From Spirochaetales bacterium (GTDB lineage: Bacteria > Spirochaetota > Spirochaetia > Sphaerochaetales > Sphaerochaetaceae), in contig JAGBWX010000118.1 in the NCBI GenBank assembly GCA_017629575.1, positions 1 through 50,300 of the forward strand: DNA of 50,300 bases. Reading direction: 5' to 3'. Shown here one piece after another: positions 44,269-50,300 of this stretch. Both the position numbers and the translations under genes were made by a program. The notes under the pieces were generated by a model. The model made no database searches, was not told the DNA's origin, and worked only from the letters and a program-made list of their open reading frames with translations. Position 1 is the stretch's first letter; the number at the start of each line of letters is the position of its first letter.

Positions 44269-45618
44269 TTAATCACTTTCAATGAATTCTGCATTAGCAA
44301 AAGATATCTTATCTGCGGTGCTTTCCATACTTACGAGCACTGTTGAAAGCTTATCTTTTTTCTTAGAGGCGCTATCGAGACTATCTGAAGCCTTATCAAC
44401 GGCCTTCTTAGATTCATCGATAGCTTTTGAAAGATCAGCAAAATATTTCTTAAGAACCTCGAAGTTCTTCCAGATCTTAGAAGTATACTGCTCAATCTGA
44501 AGTGTTCTAAAGCCAAGGCTGAGTGAATTGAGGAGAGCTGCAAAGTTATTTGGACCAGTGAGGATAACCCTGAACTCGCTCTGAAGGCGCTCAACAAGAC
44601 CTTCCATTCTCAAAAGCTCTGCATATATGCTCTCTGCAGGTAGGAATAGAATAGCAAAGTCGGTGGTTTCTGGAGGGAGAATATACTTTTTGTTGATATC
44701 CCTTGCCTCAGAGATTACGCGCTCCTTGAGCATCTTGAGTGATGCCGCAATCTGAGTTTCATCTTTTGATTCAATTGATTCCTTGTACTTAACATAGTCT
44801 GTTGTTGGAAACTTTGAGTCGATAGGAAGATAAACATCACCCATGCCTTCCTTACCTGGCAATCTGATTGCAAACTCAACCCTCTCCTTCTTCCCGGAAG
44901 GTGAGTAATCCTTCTCATACTGATCAGGAGTGAGAATATCTGAAAGAATTGTTTCAGCCTGTACTTCGCCCCATACACCTCTTGCCTTTACATTTGAGAA
45001 AATTTTATTGATGTTCTTTACATCCTCAGTGAGTGCATTCAAGCTTCCAAGGCTCGCATAAAGCTTTGAAAGGTTCTCAGTAACTTCCTTGAAGGCCTTT
45101 GAGATTCTTTCCTCGAGAGTCTGCTGAAGCTTCTCATCGACAGTCTTTCTCATCTCATCAAGCTTCTGATTGTTCTCCGTTCTGATCTTATCCATGTCAG
45201 TGCGAATCTGGAGGGTAAGCTTCTCTGTTTTATCAGATATCTCCTTAAATGCTTTAATATTGCTATCAGAGATATCTTTAAAGCTCATATTCATCGAATT
45301 GAGCATATCAATTTGGCGAGCATTGACCTTATCCTCAAATTTGGAGAGCTTCTCGTAGAAGATATTCATCTGCTCTCTGTTGGCTGTGTTAATAGCATTG
45401 AGGCCTGTAGAAAAAGTACCTCTATTTTCCCTTTCCTCATCCAGAATCTTTTTTACCGCACTATCGAGAGACTTCTCGACACTCTCAGATTCCTTAGTCA
45501 CATGGCTAATAACATCCTCTGAATTTCCATTATCACCGCCCTTTTTGATTAGAAGAGCAATAACGGCTAAAAGAAGTACGACAATGATTGATGATAAAAT
45601 AATAAGGGTAACCAGCAT
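44269..45618 (-). CDS. rmuC: DNA recombination protein RmuC
   Basis: RmuC limits inversions at short inverted repeats and has a nuclease-like core, but its mechanism is not well established. The 449-residue protein has one N-terminal membrane segment (IILSSIIVVLLLAVIALLI), a long coiled coil of about 180 residues, and the conserved core beginning KARGVWGEVQAETILSDILT and including PIDSKFPTTDYVKY. The start lacks a ribosome site. A TATATT -10 box at 45625-45630 ends 7 nt before the A of the ATG, so the mRNA may be leaderless. Confidence 0.93.
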   Translation of the reverse strand: MLVTLIILSSIIVVLLLAVIALLIKKGGDNGNSEDVISHVTKESESVEKSLDSAVKKILDEERENRGTFSTGLNAINTANREQMNIFYEKLSKFEDKVNARQIDMLNSMNMSFKDISDSNIKAFKEISDKTEKLTLQIRTDMDKIRTENNQKLDEMRKTVDEKLQQTLEERISKAFKEVTENLSKLYASLGSLNALTEDVKNINKIFSNVKARGVWGEVQAETILSDILTPDQYEKDYSPSGKKERVEFAIRLPGKEGMGDVYLPIDSKFPTTDYVKYKESIESKDETQIAASLKMLKERVISEARDINKKYILPPETTDFAILFLPAESIYAELLRMEGLVERLQSEFRVILTGPNNFAALLNSLSLGFRTLQIEQYTSKIWKNFEVLKKYFADLSKAIDESKKAVDKASDSLDSASKKKDKLSTVLVSMESTADKISFANAEFIESD

Positions 45619-45666
45619 ATTAACAATATAGCCTAAATAAAGGGCTTAACGAAAGAAAATAAGCAA

Positions 45667-45695
45667 TAAAAAAGCCATCCGTTTGGATGGCTTTA
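45667..45695 (-). terminator. Terminator of metQ
   Basis: AAAGCCATCC-AAAC-GGATGGCTTT on the minus strand gives an 8-10-bp stem with a four-base loop, followed by TTTTATT. It lies 20-50 nt after the metQ stop. Confidence 0.9.
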
Positions 45696-45713
45696 CGAGA
45701 GGATTAAGATAGA

Positions 45714-46520
45714 TTAGTCAACGAGAACTACTTCACCGTTTGGATAGCGTTCTGCTACATATGCTGCAACCTTGTCACCCTTGAGAGCTTCTACGAGAGC
45801 CTTGATCGCAGGATTGTTTTCGTTTCCTTCCTTAACTGCGATAACGTTTACGTAAGGTGAAGATGCATCTTCAACGAAGAGACCGTCTCTTGTTGCAACG
45901 AGACCAGCTGGGATGGCGTAGTTACCGTTGATGATTGCGCCGTCAACATCCTGAAGAATTCTTGGGAGTGTTGCTGCTTCGATTTCTGAGAACTTGAGGT
46001 TCTTTGGGTTCTCTGCGATATCGATTGGAGTTGCTTCTAAGCCTGCGCCTTCCTTAAGAGTGATGAGACCTGCTGCCTGCAAGAGGAGAAGAGCTCTACC
46101 TTCGTTTGTTGGGTCATTAGGAATTGCGATTGTTGCACCGTTTGGGAGAGAAGCAATGTCTGAATACTTATTTGAATAGAGTGCGAATGGCTCTACGTGG
46201 ATGCCACCTGCGTTTACAAGGTGGAAACCATGTTCCTTGTTGAAGGAATCAAGATATGGGATATGCTGGAAGTAGTTAGCGTCAACTGAACCATCTTCTA
46301 CAACATTGTTTGGAACAACATAGTCTGTGAATTCAATAACTTCAAGTGTGATGCCCTGTGCTGCGAGATCGTCAACAATGAGGTTGAGAAGTACTGCATG
46401 TGGATCAGGAGTTGCTGCAACTTTAATCTTTGATGAAGATGCTGTCTCCTGAGCTGGCTGTGCGAAAAGTGATGTTGCGAGTACTGCGAGTACGAGAGCG
46501 ATTGTTAAAACCTTTTTCAT
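45714..46520 (-). CDS. metQ: Methionine ABC transporter substrate-binding protein
   Basis: MetQ (NlpA family) captures methionine for the MetNI importer. The 268-residue protein has a signal peptide MKKVLTIALVLAVLATSLFA and family motifs KVAATPDPHAVLL, FTDYVVPNNVVEDGSVDANY-FQHIPYLD and IAIPNDPTNEGRALLLLQ. No lipobox cysteine follows the signal peptide, although most MetQ proteins are lipoproteins. The start at 46520 is set by a GGAG site 6 nt upstream; an earlier in-frame codon lacks one. It is separated from metI by a terminator, a new promoter and a methionine-rich leader ORF, so it is controlled apart from metNI. Confidence 0.94.
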   Translation of the reverse strand: MKKVLTIALVLAVLATSLFAQPAQETASSSKIKVAATPDPHAVLLNLIVDDLAAQGITLEVIEFTDYVVPNNVVEDGSVDANYFQHIPYLDSFNKEHGFHLVNAGGIHVEPFALYSNKYSDIASLPNGATIAIPNDPTNEGRALLLLQAAGLITLKEGAGLEATPIDIAENPKNLKFSEIEAATLPRILQDVDGAIINGNYAIPAGLVATRDGLFVEDASSPYVNVIAVKEGNENNPAIKALVEALKGDKVAAYVAERYPNGEVVLVD

Positions 46521-46567
46521 ATTATTCTCCATTTGTTTTAAATACAAAGTATTTGCTTAGATAGACC

Positions 46568-46582
46568 TTCCCCTAGGGGGAA
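46568..46582 (-). promoter_or_regulatory. Second hairpin of the metQ leader
   Basis: TTCCCC pairs with GGGGAA over 6 bp with a three-base loop. The CCCCC strand can instead pair with CC-T-GGGGG at the end of the leader ORF (46630-46637), so two structures exclude each other. No T-run follows in the metQ direction, so the effect may be on translation, processing or Rho access, not intrinsic termination. Confidence 0.5.
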
Positions 46583-46624
46583 CTACAATTTTTTTAAAGA
46601 TGTGTGGTGATTATGAAAGAAATA

Positions 46625-46690
46625 TTATGCCCCCAGGGGCATCATCATAGAGGACATGCACATGTACATTGATGTTGTTTTTCTAGCCAT
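46625..46690 (-). CDS. Methionine-rich leader peptide of metQ
   Basis: A 21-codon ORF with seven Met codons (residues 1, 8, 10, 12, 15, 16, 17), including a run of three, ends 104 nt before metQ. It begins MARKTTSMYMCMSSMMMP and ends LGA before TAA. A full AGGAGG lies 8 nt upstream, and a promoter at 46722-46750 starts transcription about 25 nt before the ATG. The final Met codons run straight into a GC-rich palindrome (GCCCCTGGGGGC). This is the layout of an attenuator leader peptide in which ribosome stalling at Met codons signals methionine shortage. The protein itself need have no function. The role is inferred. Confidence 0.75.
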   Translation of the reverse strand: MARKTTSMYMCMSSMMMPLGA

Positions 46691-46721
46691 CTAGCATTCC
46701 TCCTGTTATATTTATGAATCC

Positions 46722-46750
46722 AATATACATAAAAGTGAAAGAATATGCAA
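46722..46750 (-). promoter_or_regulatory. Promoter of the metQ leader
   Basis: TTGCAT (46745-46750), a 17-nt spacer and TATATT (46722-46727) lie on the minus strand right after the metI terminator. The start of transcription is near 46,715, which gives a ~195-nt leader before metQ. Confidence 0.65.
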
Positions 46751-46759
46751 GAAAAATAC

Positions 46760-46795
46760 GTAAAAATGTAAAAAGCAGTCTTTCGACTGCTTTTT
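46760..46795 (-). terminator. Terminator after metI
   Basis: AAAAGCAGTC-GAAA-GACTGCTTTT forms a 10-bp stem with a stable four-base loop on the minus strand, followed by TACATTTTT. It starts 3 nt after the metI stop and separates metNI transcription from metQ. Confidence 0.88.
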
Positions 46796-46797
46796 GA

Positions 46798-47469
46798 CTA
46801 TCTCTTGGAGATCATTTTTGCTGCTATTTTATTGCCAACAAGCTGAATAATCTCAACAAGAAGAATGATGATAACTACTGTGATAATCATGATATCGCTT
46901 CTAAATCGCTGATATCCATATCTGATTGCAAGGTCACCAAGACCACCACCGCCGATTGCGCCAGCCATAGCTGAGTAACCTATGAGGTTGATGATTGTGA
47001 GCGTAATTCCAGATACCAATGATGGCATTGCCTCTGGAATGAGAACTTTATATACAATCTGCCAATTTGTTGAACCCATAGCCTTTGCTGCCTGAACAAC
47101 GCCTGGATCAACCTCTCTGATGGCACTCTCGATAACTCTTGCAACAAAAGGAGCTGCTGCAATTGAAAGAGGGATAATTGTTGCCTTTGTTCCAATTGCT
47201 GTTCCAAGAATAATTCTTGAAAGAGGCATGATGAGAATCATGAGGATGATGAATGGGAAAGATCTCAAGATATTAACGATTCTTGAAAGAACTGCATTCA
47301 ACATTGGCTTTGGAAGGATTCCACCCTTCTCCTCTGAATCGGTAATGTAAAGAAGTACGCCAATAGGAAGTCCGAGAATTACAGAGAATAAGGTAGAGAA
47401 GGCTACCATCTGAATTGTCTGAATGAAAGGAGAGCTAACGAGCTTCCAGTATGTTGCAAGCTGATCCAT
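46798..47469 (-). CDS. metI: Methionine ABC transporter permease
   Basis: MetI is the membrane channel of the methionine importer. The 223-residue protein has about five hydrophobic spans and the EAA motif region QAAKAMGSTNWQIVYKVLIP, in which the usual leading EAA is not exact. N-terminal and C-terminal signatures ATYWKLVSSPFIQTIQMVAF and GGGGLGDLAIRYGYQRF are typical of MetI. Its ATG overlaps the metN stop at 47469, so it is translationally coupled to metN; the internal stop in metN could therefore lower MetI production. Confidence 0.95.
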   Translation of the reverse strand: MDQLATYWKLVSSPFIQTIQMVAFSTLFSVILGLPIGVLLYITDSEEKGGILPKPMLNAVLSRIVNILRSFPFIILMILIMPLSRIILGTAIGTKATIIPLSIAAAPFVARVIESAIREVDPGVVQAAKAMGSTNWQIVYKVLIPEAMPSLVSGITLTIINLIGYSAMAGAIGGGGLGDLAIRYGYQRFRSDIMIITVVIIILLVEIIQLVGNKIAAKMISKR

Positions 47470-48470
47470 TAATTTGCCTCCTTTGTCTCTTCGACGATTA
47501 CGCCAAGCTCTCTTAAGAGCTCAACAGACTTCTTTGCAATATCCTTATCTGGTCCAATGTCTGTTACCATTACACCAAGTTCTTCATCATTTACGCGCTG
47601 AACTCCAGCTGCTCTGATGTTGAATACAGCACCAACTTCCTTAGTTACCTTAGAGATGATTGGCTCGCCTGTCTTGTTGCCTCTGAAACGGAGAGTATAG
47701 TGACCTCCATCTTCGGACCATCTAACCATTGATGTCTTAACATTTGTAAGATTTGAAAGGAAGTCCTTTGTAACATCACTCTGTGGGTGTGCGAAGATAT
47801 CTGAAACAAGACCTTCTTCAACAACCTTTCCAGATTCGAGAACAGCTACTCTATCACAGGCATCGCGAACAACTTCCATCTGATGAGTAATCATTACAAC
47901 TGTAAGATTCATCTTCTTCTGGATTTCCTTGATAAGAGAAAGGATTGCTCATGTTGTCTGAGGGTCGAGTGCGCTTGTTGCTTCGTCGCAGAAAAGAATA
48001 TCTGGCTGAATTGCAAGAGCTCTAGCAATTGCGATTCTCTGCTTCTGTCCACCTGAGAGTGTTGATATTGGAGCATCTCCCCTTCCAGAGAGATCAACGA
48101 GCTCAAGAAGTTCTTCTACGCGCTTCTTAATAGCAACCTTATCCATCTTGCAGATTTCCATTGGGTATGCAATGTTCTCTGCTGCTGTGCGAGAAGAGAA
48201 GAGATTGAAATTCTGGAAAATCATGCCAATCTTTCTTCTTTCCTGGATCAGTTCTGCCTTAGAAAGGTTGTCTACTCTCTTATCTCCATAATAAACTTCG
48301 CCCTGGTCTGGCTTTTCCAGCATTGATATAAGGCGCACAAGTGTACTCTTTCCTGCACCTGAGCGACCAATAATTCCATATACTGTATTAGAAGGAATAT
48401 TCAGTGAAACATCTTCAACAGCATGAAGATCTCCATATACTCTTCTAAGATTCTTTAACTTGATTTCCAT
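47469..48470 (-). pseudogene. metN: Methionine ABC transporter ATPase, interrupted by in-frame TGA
   Basis: MetN is the ATPase of the methionine importer. The 5-prime part (48470-47949) has Walker A GRSGAGKST, the signature LSGGQKQR and Walker B ILFCDEATSALDP. The reading then meets TGA at 47949-47951. It continues in the same frame with AILSLIKEIQKKMN and the H-loop THQMEVV, then the C-terminal regulatory NIL/ACT-like domain to 47469. Without the TGA the protein would have 333 residues, normal for MetN. The TGA replaces what is usually Arg after SALDPQTT; one base change from CGA or AGA explains it. It may be a fresh mutation, a sequence error, or read-through. Confidence 0.85.
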
Positions 48471-48490
48471 AGTTATTGTCCTTGTAGATA

Positions 48491-48519
48491 TTTATATCAA
48501 ATTTGGGACTATTAACCAA
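48491..48519 (-). promoter_or_regulatory. Promoter of metNI
   Basis: TTGGTT (48514-48519), a 17-nt spacer and TATAAA (48491-48496) with TGA in front (extended -10). The start of transcription is near 48,484, and AAGGA lies 7 nt before the metN ATG. No riboswitch-like structure fits in this short leader. Confidence 0.6.
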
Positions 48520-48523
48520 CACA

Positions 48524-48554
48524 TAACAAAACCCCCTAACATGATTTAGGGGGT
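48524..48554 (-). terminator. Terminator of kduI
   Basis: ACCCCCTAA pairs with TTAGGGGGT over 9 bp with a six-base loop, followed by TTTGTTATG on the minus strand. It lies 21 nt after the kduI stop and overlaps the metN promoter region. Confidence 0.85.
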
Positions 48555-48574
48555 CTTGGTGTAATTTTGACTAA

Positions 48575-49420
48575 TTATCTTAAGTCTGTATCTGTCTTGA
48601 GCCAGTCCTGATCGTCGTAAGCTCTGTTCTCACCGCACATTGCCCAAATGAATGTGTAGTTAGATGTGCCACAACCTGAGTGGATTGACCATGATGGGTT
48701 GATTACAGCTTCATCATTGTGCATGATGATGTGTCTTGTCTCATTTGGCTCGCCCATGAAGTGGAATACGATATTGTTCTCTGGGATATCGAAGTAGAAG
48801 TATACTTCCATTCTTCTTTCATGAAGATGTGCTGGCATTGTGTTCCATACAGAACCTTCCTCAAGGTGTGTAAGACCAAGTGAGAGCTGGCAAGTATCGA
48901 GTACATCTGGGTGGATATACTGGTTGATTGTTCTCTCGTTTGATGTTGCCTGTGAGCCAAGGTGCTTGTGGATAGCGTCCTTGAGAGGAATAAGCTTAGC
49001 AGGATATGCCTTATGAGCTGGTGTTGTTACAATGAAGAACTTAGCAGGATTTGCTGGATCGTCTGATGAGAATGAGACTTCCTTTGTGCCCATTGGAAGA
49101 TAGATGCCATCAAAGTGATCCATCTCATAAACTGTTCCATCAGCAATGAGCTTGCCCTTTCCGCCAATATTGATTGAACCAAGCTCTCTTCTCTCTAAGA
49201 GATATGTTACGCCAAAGTTCTTCCAGCAATCGATGTTCTTATCGAGCTTGATTGTCTCATTAACAGGCATTGCACCCATTGTTACGATTCTATCTACATG
49301 TGAATATACTGCTGATACGTCATCTGCAACAAAGATATTCTTGATGAGGAACTCATCTCTGAGCTCGTCTGTGTTCATCTTTGCAAAAGCAGCCTTACCT
49401 GTTGAATATCTAATGTCCAT
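48575..49420 (-). CDS. kduI: 5-dehydro-4-deoxy-D-glucuronate isomerase
   Basis: KduI interconverts 5-keto-4-deoxyuronate and 2,5-diketo-3-deoxygluconate in the breakdown of pectin and glycosaminoglycan fragments. The 281-residue cytoplasmic protein is a cupin-type zinc enzyme. The metal ligands are visible in PAHLHERRMEVYFYFD (two His and one Glu) and in SIHSGCGTSNYTFIW (His). The start MDIRYSTGKAAFAKMNTDEL and length match the family. A GGAGG site precedes the ATG. It stands alone with its own terminator; no kduD or lyase is adjacent in this window. Confidence 0.97.
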   Translation of the reverse strand: MDIRYSTGKAAFAKMNTDELRDEFLIKNIFVADDVSAVYSHVDRIVTMGAMPVNETIKLDKNIDCWKNFGVTYLLERRELGSINIGGKGKLIADGTVYEMDHFDGIYLPMGTKEVSFSSDDPANPAKFFIVTTPAHKAYPAKLIPLKDAIHKHLGSQATSNERTINQYIHPDVLDTCQLSLGLTHLEEGSVWNTMPAHLHERRMEVYFYFDIPENNIVFHFMGEPNETRHIIMHNDEAVINPSWSIHSGCGTSNYTFIWAMCGENRAYDDQDWLKTDTDLR

Positions 49421-49483
49421 ATTGTTTGTCCTCCAATAATTCTTTGATACATTTAAAATTCTATACGATATTTTTTCAACAGT

Positions 49484-49939
49484 CTATTTGACCTTTCTGC
49501 CTTTGTTTAGAAGTTTTCCGAGAAATGCTTCTGTTCCGCTGTAAATATCAGAAAAAGCTGTATCAAAATCACCTGAATACCAAGGATCTGCCACATCTCT
49601 ATCCAAAAGCATGAAAATCTTCTCATCACATCCAAACCGAGTGATTAGCCTTCTATAATTCGAGCTATCTAGGGCAATGACATAATCAGCATCCTCAAAC
49701 TCTCTTTCTGTGATTCTATGCGCTCTATGATAGGAAAAAGGTATTCCTTTTTTCCTCATAATTGCCTTAGCAGGTGGATAGATATCATTTCCATCTTCTT
49801 CTGAAGAAACACCTGCGGATGTAATTATGAACCTATCAGATAAACCTTTATCTGAAACAAGCTTCTTTAAAATATATTCTCCCATTGGAGATCTGCAGAT
49901 ATTGCCGTGGCAAACATATATTACATTTGTTTTACTCAT
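49484..49939 (-). CDS. Low-molecular-weight protein-tyrosine phosphatase
   Basis: This 151-residue cytoplasmic phosphatase removes phosphate from tyrosine residues or small acyl phosphates. It has the P-loop CHGNICRSP near the N-terminus, with the nucleophilic Cys and the Arg, where the usual first residues are C-x-G-N. It also has the general-acid Asp in the DPWY motif near residue 115. A TTG two codons upstream is in frame, but GAGG lies 7 nt before the ATG at 49937-49939, which decides the start. In many bacteria such enzymes act with tyrosine kinases in polysaccharide export; no such partner is seen here. Confidence 0.93.
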   Translation of the reverse strand: MSKTNVIYVCHGNICRSPMGEYILKKLVSDKGLSDRFIITSAGVSSEEDGNDIYPPAKAIMRKKGIPFSYHRAHRITEREFEDADYVIALDSSNYRRLITRFGCDEKIFMLLDRDVADPWYSGDFDTAFSDIYSGTEAFLGKLLNKGRKVK

Positions 49940-49956
49940 ATCCAATCCTCAACAAA

Positions 49957-50163
49957 CTAATCGTAAGTATAAAGTAAATAACTATTTGCAAGAAGGTACA
50001 TGACAGCTCTAATCCATAAAACAAGTAGTTCATCGAATTTATTCAAAAATGTAGAATAATCCAAATACACTTTATATTTATCCTGTGCCGTCAGACAGGT
50101 ATCTGTAAGATAACCTTTTTCGTTGTTCCATTCTTTCAATCCACGGTAGTAGGATATCTTCAA
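49957..50163 (-). CDS. Short hypothetical ORF (TTG start)
   Basis: A 68-codon frame begins with TTG at 50163 that overlaps the TGA stop of the partial gene to its right (TTGA). It encodes a lysine/tyrosine-rich N-terminal part and a hydrophobic segment (LLVLWIRAVMYLLANSYLLY) near the C-terminus. I do not recognise it. It might be a coupled small membrane protein, or a remnant of a longer gene after a frameshift. No ribosome site is clear. Confidence 0.3.
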   Translation of the reverse strand: MKISYYRGLKEWNNEKGYLTDTCLTAQDKYKVYLDYSTFLNKFDELLVLWIRAVMYLLANSYLLYTYD

Positions 50164-50300
50164 AAGTCTTTTCTTCTTTTCACGGCCTTCTTCTTATCGG
50201 CAACTTCTTCCGGAAGTACGATGTCCATACAACCCACTTCATTCAGCATCTTTTTATAATCACCGACATAGCACGAACACCGAACCTTACAATTAGGATA
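50160..50300 (-). CDS. Partial CDS entering from the right edge
   Basis: An open frame runs from the right edge to TGA at 50160-50162, giving 46 residues. It begins YPNCKVRCSCYVGDYKKMLN and ends in a lysine/arginine-rich tail AVKRRKDF. Three cysteines lie close together near the start. The family is not recognised. It is uncertain whether this is an intact C-terminus or part of a decayed gene together with the frame that follows. Confidence 0.4.
   Translation of the reverse strand, partial: YPNCKVRCSCYVGDYKKMLNEVGCMDIVLPEEVADKKKAVKRRKDF

Noticed and set aside
46558-46600. Plus-strand intrinsic terminator (stem CCCCTAGGGG then a T-run)
   Set aside because: The stem followed by seven Ts would suit a plus-strand transcript, but no plus-strand gene ends nearby. 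The same stem fits the metQ leader better.
46521-46740. SAM riboswitch upstream of metQ
   Set aside because: I looked for the conserved SAM-I core and its k-turn in the leader and did not find it. The leader instead holds a Met-rich ORF and short GC stems.
47949-47951. Selenocysteine at the metN TGA
   Set aside because: The position is normally Arg, not Cys, no SECIS-like hairpin was seen right after the codon, and MetN is not a redox enzyme.
26891-50300. Insertion sequence, prophage or integrative element in the accessory half
   Set aside because: No transposase, integrase or target-site duplication was recognised, and the genes keep similar base composition and normal intergenic signals.

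Overview
The window reads as part of a spirochaete chromosome (phylum Spirochaetota, probably a host-associated Treponema/Sphaerochaeta-like lineage). This is inferred from gene order and protein style, not from a database search. tuf sits directly in front of rpsJ; secY is followed by rpmJ-rpsM-rpsK-rpoA with no adk, map, infA or rpsD; rpoB-rpoC is followed by rpsL-rpsG with no fusA. I know this layout from Treponema and Borrelia. The exported proteins have short signal peptides ending in LFA-Q, also common in that group.

Positions 1-26,890 hold the core translation and transcription genes, nearly all on the minus strand. Read in the direction of transcription, tandem promoters near 27,030 and 26,959 drive tRNA-Thr, rpmG, tRNA-Trp, secE, nusG, rplK, rplA, rplJ, rplL, rpoB, rpoC, rpsL and rpsG, ending at a strong terminator at 14,257. 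A second unit starts at a consensus promoter at 13,476, has a ~250-nt leader, and runs tuf, then S10-spc-alpha genes to rpoA, which is cut by the left edge. Several stable hairpins sit between genes of these units (nusG/rplK, rplJ/rplL, rplL/rpoB, rpoC/rpsL, tuf/rpsJ) and probably tune relative expression. Between the two units are a small TSCPD-domain gene and an unknown gene.

Positions 26,891-50,300 are accessory. They contain glycogen phosphorylase; a zinc-ribbon/macrodomain gene pair; a six-gene sugar-type ABC operon with a divergent AraC regulator; DUF554 and a MobA-like nucleotidyltransferase; clpB; a TetR/LysE divergent pair; ornithine carbamoyltransferase; rmuC; a methionine ABC transporter (metQ, metI, metN); kduI; a low-molecular-weight tyrosine phosphatase; and fragmentary genes at the right edge.

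The most notable signals are as follows. (1) A 21-codon leader ORF with seven Met codons, its own promoter and Shine-Dalgarno, and mutually exclusive hairpins lies just upstream of metQ: a candidate methionine-sensing leader peptide. (2) metN carries an in-frame TGA between its D-loop and H-loop, with the frame intact on both sides. (3) The ABC operon contains two stand-alone paralogues of the C-terminal region of RarA/MgsA without any ATPase, plus a cytoplasmic phosphodiesterase of the alkaline phosphatase superfamily. (4) Five accessory genes lack a Shine-Dalgarno and have a -10 box close to the start codon, which suggests leaderless mRNAs. (5) The fork-loop-2 segment of RpoB, next to the rifampicin pocket, is lengthened and divergent.
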